Positions 21,545 to 32,042 of a stretch of DNA of 64,000 bases are shown piece after piece. The stretch lies in assembly GCA_963580285.1 (NCBI GenBank), contig OY757020.1, positions 104,163,497 through 104,227,496 on the forward strand, in the 5' to 3' direction. Origin of the DNA: Lucinisca nassula (lineage: Eukaryota > Mollusca > Bivalvia > Lucinida > Lucinidae). The notes below the pieces were generated by a model. The model was not told where the DNA came from. It did no database searches and saw only the letters and a program-made list of their open reading frames with translations. Positions within the stretch are counted from its first letter, which is position 1, and every line of letters starts with the position of its first letter. The position numbers and the translations under genes were made by a program.

Positions 21545-21870
21545 AATAGTTCAAGGTCAACCGTGGGGTCATCATCTAAACACAGTTGGTAATGTTCAGT
21601 CTCTTGGTATTTAGTACCTATTTTCAGTGGGTCTGGAGAAGAAGATTGTTCAGGTTTTACCAAATCTGGGCATGGAGGCCATGTTGGGTTATGTTTTCTG
21701 GAGCAATCGAATAAACGTTCATTCTCTCGATGCCAGGATATCGCATATGAAACTTATGAATTTTTATAGAGATAATGTGCTTTCAATTGCCGATGGACCT
21801 GCAATCAAAGTGATCTTGGTCCAAGGCTGCCGAATGACCTTGACTTTAAGCATTCATACGCATTAATTTT
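21545..21870. repeat. Dispersed repeat N
   Basis: Contains TCTGGAGAAGAAG, CATGGAGGCCATGTTGG and CGATGGACCTGCAATC, also found around 23250, 24540 and 26680-27160. Confidence 0.6.
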
Positions 21871-22784
21871 GTACCTACTCTCATAACATAGACCACACTA
21901 TTGTTTCAAAACAAAAATGAATTGTTTTAACCTTTCGCCATTCAAAAGCCTTAGGAACCAATCTGATCTTTTAAAATAAGTCAAGCTCAACCTATGCACG
22001 GGTGGTAATCAGGGGAACTAGCTAGAAATGAGTCAATTAAATTTGTTCCCTCGACACATCCGGGAACTCTCGAGCTAGCTCCATCTCCAGGAAACTTGTA
22101 AACAAAGGTTGGTCTCGAAGAGTTTAATCACCATTTTTTCTTTGGAAGCTATTTATAAAAAAAAAATCCGGCAATGCAGTGCCACATAGAAATGATTTAA
22201 CTTTTTACCCCGCTTGAATTTGCCATGGAAATTTGCAGTGCTGGAGTATGAATGAAAGGAAACTTTTTATCATGGACCTGAAAATTGTCAATTTATGTCA
22301 ACACTGAGATTTTGGCCGTCGACGATGTTTCATTTTCCGTCAACAGTACGCCCTTCACACCCCAGAAGCAACATCCCTAGTGAAATGGAACATAGAAAGT
22401 TTGCAATAAGCAAAAAAAAAAATGGCCGTGATTATGTAACTTGCATTTTAAGACGAAATTACTGTCCGGGCTTCTTGACAAGGAGCTTGTTCACTTGACA
22501 TGGAGATAGTGCCCTCAAAAAACGATGATGAAACATTCTTCAGTTGACTGGGATCTGATTTGATGTCTTTCTATGGCCCCACCCAATTTTATTTAACTGG
22601 TTTCTTTACCCGTGACTAGTGGGGTAAAAAGATATTATGCCCCCAATACGCCCCCAGTCGTTTCTCCCTGGTCGTTTCCCCCACAATTTGCACCCCTAGT
22701 TGTTTCGCACCAAAAGCCTGGTCTTTTCGTCCTCTTAGTCGTTTCGCCCACCTAGTTGCTTCGTCCCCCCCCATTTAGAACGGA

Positions 22785-23012
22785 TCAATGGATGGATGCA
22801 TGTTGGATGGATGGGTGGGTGGATGGACGGAACGAGGGATGGATGGATAGGTACACTCCAGAGAGGGATAAGTGAGTGGGTATTTGGATGGCTGTGTCCA
22901 ATGGAGGGCGGATTAACGAACAAACATACGGATGGACAGACAGACATGCACACAGACAACAAACAAACGGACGGACGGATGGGTGGGTGGATGGATGGAA
23001 GGTTGGATGGAA
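22785..23012. repeat. (GGAT)n-rich simple repeat
   Basis: Degenerate GGATGGAT tract at the inner edge of the left arm; the complementary (ATCC)n tract is at 23468-23518. Open frames here are repeat artefacts. Confidence 0.9.
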
Positions 23013-23189
23013 AAAGAAAGAAAATATATATGCACACCAATGCCAGTGTCGTGTGAAGGCTTGATTAAATAAATGGAGTATCGGTTTCCTACCGGTAATC
23101 TTTTCGATGATTTTTGTTTTACTCAATAATCACATGTTTTTCCCGCTGGTGATTTGATTATTTATAATAAACCGAGAGTCATCGTTTAA

Positions 23190-23400
23190 ACAAATTATGT
23201 TGAGCTGCAGTTCTAGGCACTACGTACCCAAGATTCTTGAAAATCAGCCCACTGGTTCTGGAGAAGATTTTAATGGTTTTACCATACATGGGCGTGGTAG
23301 CCAATTTGGTCATGTGACCCAGATGCCGCGAACAAACTATCATGTCCCTACCTATAAAGACTCAACACAAATTTCGACTAAATTGTTGAAAGATAAGAAA
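23190..23400. repeat. Dispersed repeat N, fragment
   Basis: GTTCTGGAGAAGATTTT and TTTGGTCATGTGACC blocks as in other N copies. Confidence 0.5.
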
Positions 23401-23902
23401 TAGATTCGTGCTGGTAGTGATTGGTTGCTTACTAGATCACAGGCTGGAAGTCAGTCGTTCAAGTGAATAGATCCATCCATCCATCCATCCATCCACCAAT
23501 CCATCCAACATCCATCCGTTCTAAAAAGGGAGAGAGCGAAGCAACTAGGTGGGCGAATCGACTAAGGGGGCGAAGGGGTGAAACAACTAGGGGTGCAAAA
23601 TGGGGGCGAAACGACCAGGGTGAAACGACTTGGGGGAGGGGAACGTATTGGGGGCCTAGTATCTTGTTACCCCACTTGCCAGAGGTAAAGAAACCAGCTG
23701 GATAAACTGGATCGGACCACAGACAGACATCGAATCATCTGACGAATGTTTCATCTTCGTTTTTTGAGGGCACTGTCTCCATGTCGAGTGAACTAGCTCC
23801 TTGTCGAGAAGACTAGCTCGGACAATAATTTCGTCATAAATTGCAAGTTACGTAATCATGGCCATTTTTTTTATCTTATTTTAAACTTTCCCTGTTTCAT
23901 TT

Positions 23903-24060
23903 AGTTTATACTAATTTATTTTAGTTCGATTGCGATGAAAGCTTTAAGCTTATTGAATCGCTCTCGAACACTCATTCCGGGTGTTTTCACGCGCGCGAGA
24001 GAGAGAGGCAGTGGCTTTTAGACCACTGCTACCCATTTACACCTGGGTGGAGTGGGGCAG
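23903..24060 (-). mobile_element. SINE G, 5'-truncated
   Basis: Same sequence as the 3' part of 25813-26063, lacking the tRNA head. Flanked by GTTTCA on both sides within the right arm of element AA. Confidence 0.82.
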
Positions 24061-24420
24061 AGGTTTCACTGGGGATGTTGCTTCTGAGGGTGTGAATGGC
24101 GTACTTTTTTTATCGGAAAATGAAAAATCGTCCGCCAAAATCTCCGTGTTGAGATACATTGACAATTTTTCTGGTCCATGATAAAAAGTTTCCTTTCTTT
24201 CATACTCCAGCGCTGCAAATTTCCATGACAAATTCTAGCAGGGTACAAAGTTAAATCTTTTCTATGTGGCAAAGAAAAAAATGGTGATAAAACTCTTCTA
24301 GACCAATCTTTGTTTACAAGTTTCCCGTCGATAGAGGTAGCTCGAGAATTCCCGCATGTGTAGAGCGAACAAATTTCCATTGACACATTTTCGAGCCAGT
24401 TCCACTGATTACCACCCGTG

Positions 24421-24640
24421 CTAGGGTAATCCTTTGAACAAACTTGGTAAAACTAGGTCACCTGATGCTGCGGATAGAGTTTCACTGCAATCCGTCTTTT
24501 TATAGTTTTTTAATTTTTTTACCATATTTGGGCATGACATCTATCTTGGTCATGTGACCTCAATCATTTGATCATGATTTCATTCTCGTATTGCCAGAAG
24601 GTTGCATATGAAATTTTACCTATCACGAAAACAGCCCTAT
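24421..24640. repeat. Dispersed repeat N, fragment
   Basis: Continues the N sequence interrupted by element AA at 21996 (AGGTCACCTGATGCTG, CATATTTGGGCATG, TTGGTCATGTGACC). Confidence 0.6.
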
Positions 24641-24666
24641 GCAATTTGACCTCATTGAATCCCACT

Positions 24667-24899
24667 CATAACGAAAACACACCTATACAAATACTATGAA
24701 AAGTTTATCGCCGAAAAAAATGAAAATTTTAAGGTAAAAAGTGTGATTTTTTTCTTATTTCTGCTCTAAAATATAGATTTTGGGTACTCGTTAGAATCGC
24801 CTCGAAAAAGAAAATTAATGTTTATCCCTGCAAACCCCAGTTTTACTATATAAAAGTGGGTACGAGGGGTCAAAATGATATAGGCCTGTTTTCGTGGTG
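24667..24899. mobile_element. MITE H lacking the right hairpin arm
   Basis: Ends CATAACGAAAACACACC and GGCCTGTTTTCGTGGTG. The left arm TTAGAATCGCCTCG runs straight into AAAAAG. Confidence 0.82.
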
Positions 24900-25119
24900 T
24901 TTATATAGTAAAACTGGGTTTTCCAAGAATATACCTTATTCATCCTATTTCTGCTCTGAAATATAGATTGTGCGTACGCGTTAGAATCGAGGCGTTCTAA
25001 CGGGTACCTACAATATATAAAATTTTAGCAGAAATAAGAAAAATATCATAAATTTTCACCGTATTGTTTTTCGGCAGTAAAGTTTACAATGCATTTGTAT
25101 GGGCATGTTTTCGTAATGG
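24900..25119. mobile_element. MITE H, left-truncated, adjacent to the previous copy
   Basis: Short-tipped hairpin (GCGTTAGAATCGAGGCGTTCTAACG); right end GGGCATGTTTTCGTAATG. Confidence 0.78.
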
Positions 25120-25553
25120 AAGTTGGCTTAGCTGAAAAACAGAACATCTTCTTTGAAATGTTGATGGCCCTGCAGTCCAAAATGGCATCGCCAAGTAATT
25201 CCAATTTTCTATCATTATATACATTTGGAGCGTTTTGATTGGTCTTAATAACAGTTTTATACTTCGAATAATTCCATGAGCAAGATTCTAATATCTGTTT
25301 CATACAGTGACAGGCAGTAATATAAAGTGACGTCAAAGGACACGTTTAGAACCCGCGCCTAACGTCAGTATCTACAAAAGACGTCAACAGTGTTCGATTA
25401 GAAGATGGAAAACTATTCAAAACGTTAAGGTTAGAGGACAAATAAACTGAATTTAAAGACGACGTTTTTACGATCGGGTTTCTTTAAAAGATGACATCTG
25501 CTAATGGAATAATTATTCCGCCATGACCATTACGCTTTTGAAAGAATACTGGT

Positions 25554-26092
25554 CATCACGAAAACACGCCTATATGATTTTGACCCCCTCGAACCCCACT
25601 TTTATATAGTAAAACTGGGGTTTGCAGGGGTATTCATTACTTTTCTTATTTCTGCTCAAAAACATAGACTTCGGGTACTCGATAGAACCGCCTCGTCAAG
25701 GCGGTTCTATCGAGTCGCCGCAATCTATGTTTTGAGCAGAAATAAGAAAAAATATCACAATTTTTTCATCTTAAAATTTCTAATTTTTGGCCAGAAAATT
25801 GACAATGTATTTAGTTTATACTAATTTATTTTAGTTCGATTGCGATGAAAGCTTTAAGCTTATTGAATCGCTCTCGAACACTCATTCCGGGTGTTTTCAC
25901 GCGCGAGAGAGAGAGAGGCAGTGGCTTTTAGACCACTGCTACCCATTTACACCTGGGTGGAGTGGGGCAGTGTCATTACGTGTCTTGCCCAAGGACACAC
26001 CTCGATACCGGTGGCGGATTCGAACGCACAACCTCTCGATTATGAGTCGAACGCGCTAACCACTGTATTTGTATAGGCGTGTTCTCGTAATA
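25554..26092. mobile_element. MITE H interrupted by SINE G
   Basis: Ends CATCACGAAAACACGCC and GGCGTGTTCTCGTAATA. Hairpin GATAGAACCGCCTC / AAGGCGGTTCTATCGAG at about 25672-25720: a paired C/G change relative to other copies (ATAG/CTAT instead of TTAG/CTAA). Confidence 0.85.
25813..26063 (-). mobile_element. SINE G, tRNA-headed, full length
   Basis: Target duplication TGTATTT (25806-25812, 26064-26070). On the - strand: head AGTGGTTAGCGCGTTCGAC, anticodon loop CTCATAA (Met-like CAT), B box GTTCGAATCC. A conserved middle (CCTTGGGCAAGACACGTAAT) and a (GA)n-rich 3' part follow. Confidence 0.9.
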
Positions 26093-26142
26093 GATAAATT
26101 TAACATTTCGTTGACAAATTTTGGAATTATAAGGAATTAATT

Positions 26143-26377
26143 GGGCCCCGTCAAGCGATTTTGGTACTTATCGCCTATGCGAGCAGCGAAGGTTCAGGCG
26201 AGCCTGCGCATCCGCGCAGTCGCGCCAGAACCTTCGCTGCTCGCTCACACAAGCAGTAAATCAAGAGGAACCTTCAGACAGAAAGCCATACCCTGGCCCT
26301 TCTGAATGGCGGGGCATGCGCAGTTAAAATTTGTCATGACGGAATGCTCGAAGACACAAATGCGCTTGGCGGGGCTC
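26143..26377. mobile_element. MITE J, copy 2
   Basis: 235 bp; TIRs GGGCCCCGTCAAGCGATTTT / TGCGCTTGGCGGGGCTC; 4-bp duplication AATT (26139-26142, 26378-26381). Confidence 0.9.
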
Positions 26378-26499
26378 AATTATCATTTCCGTTGATTTTA
26401 TCGATGTGTTAACTCCGGTGAGCCACTCATAAACTTAGCAGGAAGCCCGAACTTGGTATTACACATCGATAAAGTCAACAAAAATGAAATTCATTCCTA

Positions 26500-27223
26500 C
26501 AATGACCTTTTGCGTTCAGTACGTATCCTCATATTTTGCGTTTTTCACTCTCAAAAGCTTAAGAACTAAATTTGACCTTTCCATAAAATGTAGGTAAATG
26601 CTATTCCGAGGGTATCATTTGGACAAACGTGGTACATATAGTTCTAAGTCACCTGCTGCTATAAAATAAGTTTCAAGGCAATCTACTCACTGGAGAAGAC
26701 CATATTTGGGCATGGTGGCCATCTTGGTCAAGTGACACGGACAATCCCATCATGGATTCTGCACCCCTCCCCCCCCCCCCCCCCCCCCATTTTAAGTATA
26801 CGAAATTACCAGCTGTTTTAGAGAAAATGACCTTTGAAATGTCGATGGACCTACAATCTAATCGGTCTACGGCAGAGCCACCGACTGACCTTGACCTTTA
26901 CATAGATAGACATTCAGTCTTTAACTACTGTTATGCCAAACACCGAAATATCGTTCGAAAAATGCACTGTTTTATATTTTTCCCGATGAAAAGCCTAAGG
27001 AAGCAAATTTCACCTTGCCGTGAAATAATATTCGAAGTTTCGTTCCCTGATAGTCAGGCGGTTCCCAATGGAATTTAATTGAAATTGGCCAGTCTTCTTT
27101 GGAAAAAATACTTTGAAATGTCGATGGACATGCAATCCAAGTGACCTTGGCCCAAGGTCGTCAAATGACATTGACCCTGGTCTTTTTAAGATATTTAGGC
27201 TTTAAAGTTTGTGATCATCTTGG
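26500..27223. repeat. Dispersed repeat N, longest copy
   Basis: Two partial repetitions of the block GAAATGTCGATGGAC-TGCAATC and TTGACCTT. Contains a run of about 20 C at 26768-26788. Confidence 0.6.
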
Positions 27224-27233
27224 TTATGTGACC

Positions 27234-27569
27234 TGAGTGAGTGTGTGAATTCGGGTTTAACGTCGCTTTCAACAATTTTTCAGTCATATCACGACGGTGT
27301 CTGGTTGCGACAGGGGGCTCAATGCTCACTTATATAGTGCTGCCTCACCGAAGTATCATGTCCCAGACACATTACATCATACCACACCCAGTCACCTTAT
27401 CCTGACACTGGGTCGATCAGTCCTAGCTCTACCCCGTAAATCTGAGTGCCAAGCGAGGAGCAGCTAGTACCTATTTTTAACGACTTTGGTATGTCGCGGC
27501 GCGGGATCGAACCCGTGACCTCCCGTTCCCCGGAGGGGACACTCTACCAACAGAGCTATCGGGGCCGGT
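27234..27569 (-). mobile_element. SINE D, tRNA-headed, full length
   Basis: Exact 10-bp duplication TTATGTGACC (27224-27233, 27570-27579). On the - strand: GGCCCCGATAGCTCTGTTGG head, B box GGGTTCGATCCCG, a long body, and tail GCGACGTTAAACCCGAATTC. Confidence 0.92.
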
Positions 27570-27827
27570 TTATGTGACCGGAACCACTGGAATAAAACTC
27601 AAAAAGTTTTATTGACCTGAACCACTGGAATAAAACTTTTATTCCCCCACTGTGAGGCGTCTAGGTCAAAATGGCCCAGTGGTTTCAGATAATAAGACAT
27701 TTAAAAATGGTTGACGGACGACTGATGGATGCGTGCCATCTATAAACTCACCTGCAGTCTTCTACTCAGGGGAGCTAAAAAGTAATATGTTCCAAAGCAG
27801 AGTGATATCGCAATAATACGAAAGTTC

Positions 27828-28072
27828 CATTACGAAAACACGCCTATACAAATACATTATAAATTTTATCACCAAAAAACAACAATTTTCAGATGAAAAA
27901 TTATGATATTTTTTTCTTATTTCTGCTCAAAATATCGATTGTGGGTAGTCGTCAGTACCGCCTCATTGAGAGCAGAAATAAGAACAATAAGGTTTACCCC
28001 TGTAAACCCAGTTTTACTATATAAAAGTTTGGTTCAAGGGGGTCAAAATTCTATAGGCGTGTTTTTGTGATA
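27828..28072. mobile_element. MITE H with collapsed core
   Basis: Ends CATTACGAAAACACGCC and GGCGTGTTTTTGTGATAG. The right hairpin arm is deleted after CCGCCTCATTGAG. Confidence 0.82.
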
Positions 28073-28143
28073 GCTAAAATGTACAATGTAATATGTTCCA
28101 AAGCAGAGCAATATCATAATAATACAGAAGTTCTAAAGCAAAA

Positions 28144-28460
28144 CATCACGAAAAATTAATGTAATTTTGACCTCCATTTACCCCACATTTACATAGTAAA
28201 AGTGGGGTCAACAGGGGTAAACCATATTTTCTTATTTCTGCTCTAAAATATAGATTATGGGGACTCGTTAGAACCGCCTCGATGAGGCGGTTCTAACGAG
28301 TACCAACAATCTATATTTTGAGCAGAAATAAGATAATTTATCACAATTTTTTCATCTTAAAAATAAGGTTTACCCCTGTAAACCCAAGCTTTACTTTATA
28401 AAAGTGGGGTTCAAGGGGGGGGGGGGGGGGGCAAAATTCTATAGGCGTGTTTTCGTGATG
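28144..28460. mobile_element. MITE H with perfect core
   Basis: Ends CATCACGAAAAATTAATG and GGCGTGTTTTCGTGATG. Hairpin ACTCGTTAGAACCGCCTCG / CGAGGCGGTTCTAACGAGT. Carries a long G run at about 28417-28430. Confidence 0.88.
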
Positions 28461-28563
28461 GCTAAAAAGAACAATGTAAAATGTTCCAAAGCAGAGCAAT
28501 ATCATAATAATACAGGAGTTCTAAAACCAAAAAAAAAGTGAAAACGGAGAAAAACCTACTCAC

Positions 28564-28740
28564 TGGTGCTCAATATGGAAATTCAGATGTCCCGTAAACC
28601 AGTCGTTGAAGATGGAAGGTTCTATGTTGCACGTCGATTCAACCTGGTGTTGAAGCCACGGCCTACTCTCGTTATTCCCGATTTGCATTGGAATGTGATT
28701 GGATAAGCCGACGTTAATGAACCACACTGAATGGATGCAT
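28564..28740 (-). CDS. Fatty acid desaturase exon with third histidine box
   Basis: A 177-bp - strand exon between TTCGTTTAG (acceptor) and CACCA|GTGAGT (donor). It begins with the last base of an Arg codon and reads CIHSVWFINVGLSNHIPM, then QVESTCNIEPSIFNDWFTGH and LNFHIEH plus CA of the next His. NDWF-x-GHLNFxIEHH is the iron-ligand region of front-end desaturases. The box here is HIEHH, whereas QIEHH is usual in Delta-5/Delta-6 enzymes; His at that position could still ligate iron. Both junction phases fit the neighbouring exons. A dispersed repeat (family K) starts about 25 bp upstream of the acceptor. Confidence 0.93.
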
Positions 28741-28764
28741 CTAAACGAATTAAAAAAAATGTTA

Positions 28765-29540
28765 GTGCAATAATTCCAATTATCCATCATTATGTACATT
28801 TCGAGCTATTTGATTGGTTGAAATAAAAGTTTTATACTTCCATAAATCCCATGAGCTATTTCACATAGTAGTAACACGTGACATCAAAGAGTACGTTGAA
28901 AATCCGCGCGTTACGTCATAAAATATGAAGAGTCGCCAACAGTGTTCGATTAAAAGTTTGGGAAATATTTTCAAAAACGCTAATGTTACAATGTAGAAGA
29001 CAAATAAACTGAATTTAAAGTCTTGACGTTTTGTTTTTTTTTCGTTAGGATTCTTTCAAATATTGCAGCTTCTAATTGAATGGACCTTGGTAAGTTCCTT
29101 CTAACGCTTTGGAAAGAATTCCTAAAATTCACCATTTTGCTGACATTTTTAATATTTCGATAACATTGATACATTATGAAAACACGCCTTTTCAAATACA
29201 CTGCAAATTTCACCGCCGAAAAATGAAAATTTTCAGATGCAAAATTGTGATAATTTTCTTATATCTGCTCAAATATGTAGATTGTTGGTACTCGCTAGAA
29301 CCGCCTCGACGAGGCGGTTCTAACGAGTACCCACAACCTATATTTTAGAGCAGAAATAAGAAAAATAAAGTTTACCTCTACAAAACCAAGTTTGACTGTA
29401 TAAAAGTGGGGTTCAAGGCGGTCAAAATTATATAGGCTTGTTTTCGTGATGAGAATTATATGGAATGAATTATCTTTTTTTTTTTTTGAAGATTTTATCG
29501 ATGTGTAACTCCGGCGAATCACAAGTGATAAAACTCATTC
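28765..29540. repeat. Dispersed repeat K with MITE H inside
   Basis: K sequence at 28765-29171 and 29452-29540, split by the MITE at 29172-29451. Begins about 25 bp from the desaturase acceptor at 28741. Confidence 0.75.
29172..29451. mobile_element. MITE H
   Basis: Ends CATTATGAAAACACGCC and GGCTTGTTTTCGTGATG. Core GCTAGAACCGCCTCGACG/ CGAGGCGGTTCTAACG. Confidence 0.88.
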
Positions 29541-29684
29541 CTATAATAAAAGCATGCATTTACAGTGTTATGTAGTGACGTATTGACAGTTTTCAAAACA
29601 AATACAATTCTCAAAACAATTAAAGGAGCAAACTTTAAAGCCTGTATAACATCACCGCTTGGCAAAATTATCAAACTCAGAGAG

Positions 29685-29848
29685 TAAGTGAGTGCGTGTT
29701 TGAGTTTTACGTCTCACCAACCGCTAATGTCATACGCAGACAGGACCTCGGTTTAAAGACTCGTCCGAAGGCCTGGGGAAGCCCGGGATCGATCCTGCGA
29801 CCCCTGGTTTACAAGGCGAGTAGCATATCCACTACACCACGGAGACTT
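29685..29848 (-). mobile_element. SINE E, short tRNA-headed
   Basis: On the - strand: GTCTCCGTGGTGTAGTGGAT head (A box), B-box-like GGATCGATCCCG, and tail GGTGAGACGTAAAACTCAAAC. Confidence 0.8.
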
Positions 29849-30079
29849 CTACCAAATTCAAGGAAAAGCAATATTTTAAAGCGACATCTCTTAACAATAT
29901 TCATGCAAACATCAAGAAGCAAGGTTCACGTACAAAGCAAGAATGTGAGCTACAGTATGGATACCCCTATAAAACGGCTGAAATTCGGTATGGGGCGATC
30001 TGTTCAAAATTTAAGTTCGGGTCAGAAACATGTCAAACCTTCGGCTATGCGTTATTTTTGGCTTTATAGTGTCTTCATA

Positions 30080-31078
30080 CGGTGTTAGGCGGTTCTTGGA
30101 AGAAGTTGAGGTCGCTCAAGCTGTCGCTTTGCGTGAAAGTGGGTACACCCACCCAAAGGTTCGTTGCTGAACGCTTTGATGTATCGAGAAGTGTTGTTGC
30201 CAGGCTTTGGAGACGCTACCAGGAGACGAGAATGGCAAGGCCGTCACAGCACATCTTCGAAATCTAGCGCTACGAAATCGGCAGTACACGGCCAGAAGCC
30301 ACAGATCGATTTCCAGCATGCAATTGGTCAAATGATATCCGACCAAACAACACGTTTCTGGTTATATGAAGGTGATCTAAGGGCCAGACGTCCGACAAGA
30401 GGGCCTATATTCTCACCAGGCAACATCGTGCGCGGCGATATGAGTTTGCCTTAGAGTATCAGAACTGGCGATTGCAAGACTTGCGTACAGTTCCGTTCAC
30501 GGATGAAAACAGAATTCACCTGAGTGCATGTGATCGACGTGTTCGAGTCTGGAGACGACTCAGAGAACGATACGAGGACTGCATCATTGTGGAAACAGAC
30601 AGGTATGGAGGGGTCAGTGATGGTACGGGGTGGAATTTCTTATGAAGGCCGAACGGACTCGTGCGTGATAAACGGTGATAAACGGAGGTTAAATTGACTG
30701 CGTTACGGTATCGAGATGAAATTCTAGATTCTATTGTGAGGCATTTCGCTGGGGCAGTCGGTCACAATTTCATTCTGATGTTCTAATGCAGGATAATGGG
30801 CGCCCCCATACTGCTAGAGTGTGCATGGATTACCTTAATCGTGAGACTATTGAAGTAATGGACTGGCCGGCACGTTCTCCTGACTTAAACCCAATAGACC
30901 ATGTGTGGGAAATTCTTTACAGACCTATCTCACAGGGCGAACATCATCCAATGACTATAACATCCTTAGACATGTGTGGGGAACACTAGCTTTTCAAACT
31001 GTTCAAAATGTGGTTCGTAGCATGCCTCGGCGATGCCAGGAGTGTTGTGCTGCTCGAGGTGGTCTTACACATTACTGA
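30080..31078 (+). pseudogene. Dead Tc1-like transposase
   Basis: Frames are broken by several stops and shifts, but the family order is clear. A helix-turn-helix part reads VAERFDVSRSVVARLWRRYQ (about 30150-30225), followed by LALRNRQYTARSH (about 30265) and YQNWRLQDLRTVPFTDENRI (about 30455-30515, first catalytic Asp). Next come QDNGRPHTARVCMDYL (30786-30835, second Asp) and DWPARSPDLNPIDHVWE (30860-30912). The third acidic residue, 34 residues after the second Asp, is Asp (NPID) where Tc1 elements normally have Glu. The C-terminal LTHY end is at about 31070. TIRs not found. Nuclear cut-and-paste transposase in life, now inactive. Confidence 0.9.
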
Positions 31079-31251
31079 CAGGAACAAGTGACTAATTTGC
31101 GCATGTCCATGCCTTTTGATGCGTTATCGTAATGGTTTACAATGTATCTTCTTTCTACCGAACGACGACAGGGCATAATACGTCAAACTCTTCACATGAA
31201 GAGATAAAAATGCAAAAACAAAAATAATAAAAAGTTCACGCTCGTTTTCGG

Positions 31252-31574
31252 TATTTGTTTGTTTGTTTGACTTGAGGTTTAACGCCCCCTTAAACACTGT
31301 ATAGGTCATTTGGGAGACGTTGCTTCCAAATTTGTGGGACTTGTACCCGACAATGAGATGAAATGACACCTCAAGCCCTGTCGCCCAATGAAACCAATAG
31401 GGTTTATAAGTAGGAAAGCTCCAACTCGCACGGCTTTGCCTGGGCAGGCTTTGATCCTCTAAGCGGTTTACCAGTACTCGTGTACGGTCCGTTTCAGCTC
31501 AGCGTCGAAGCATCCTGCAGCCCATATATATTTCTTCAAGGCCGCGATGGTCGTGGGGTGGGGGTTGGGTTAGT
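31252..31574 (-). mobile_element. SINE A
   Basis: Flanked by CGTTTTCGG (31243-31251, 31575-31583). The head has diverged (GGCCGCGATGGTCGTGG). Confidence 0.87.
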
Positions 31575-31822
31575 CGTTTTCGGAATAATGGAAACAAATT
31601 TACTTTATAAACATTAAACATGTGCTCTGTTAGAACTCTGATTTTTGCCAACGGTTGATCAAATTGATATGATTTAAATAGTCTTGATATGAATGAAATA
31701 AGACTTGAAATGAATGTATTCTCGTATTGTACGACATGATGCTGTTTTTATGTCACGCTATGATCAAAGTCCTTTCTTAAGTTCGAAATGTCATAGATAC
31801 ATTCTATCCGATGTATTTTCGT

Positions 31823-32042
31823 CATCACGTGAACAAGTCCATGAAACATACACCCAACTAAACCCCAGTTTTTATGGAGAAAACTGGGGTTTATGGGGGT
31901 ATACATTATTTTCTTATTTCTGCACCAAGACATAGGTTGGAGTATACGTAAATAAGAAATATTTCACGGATTTCATCAGAAAAGAAGCCATCTTGAAGAT
32001 GTGAAAAGATGCACTATTTCGCACGGATGTGTAAGCCTAATG
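31823..32042. mobile_element. MITE H2 without the core hairpin
   Basis: Ends CATCACGTGAACAAGTCC and TGTGTAAGCCTAATG. The body runs GACATAGGTTGGAGTATACG, with the whole core palindrome missing. Confidence 0.82.

Larger units (their letters stand above)
21996..24421. mobile_element. 2.4-kb inverted-arm element AA
   Basis: Ends GCACGGGTGGTAATCAGGGG and TCCACTGATTACCACCCGTGC. The left arm (21996-22795) recurs in reverse complement on the right (23475-24421, interrupted by a SINE at 23903-24060); blocks include TTTGTTTACAAG, GCAAATTTCCATG, GGTGTGAA and CTCCATGTC. Its centre is GGAT/ATCC repeat plus unrelated spacer. No coding sequence, so non-autonomous. Confidence 0.83.
25195..26480. repeat. Dispersed repeat K with two MITEs and a SINE inside
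   Basis: K sequence at 25195-25553, 26093-26142 and 26378-26480. It is interrupted by MITE H (25554-26092, itself holding SINE G) and by MITE J (26143-26377). Confidence 0.75.
27785..28535. repeat. Tandem duplication of a MITE with its flank
   Basis: A ~60-bp flank (ATGTTCCAAAGCAGAGCAAT...ATAATACAG-AGTTC) occurs three times, at about 27787, 28089 and 28479, alternating with MITE copies at 27828-28072 and 28144-28460. Confidence 0.85.

Noticed and set aside
22735..23126. Overlapping open frames rich in His/Pro/Ser and Trp/Met/Asp
   Set aside because: They are translations of GGAT/ATCC simple repeat on both strands.
29696..30088. 130-codon open + frame before the Tc1-like pseudogene
   Set aside because: Its first part is SINE E read in reverse; the rest shows no family features.
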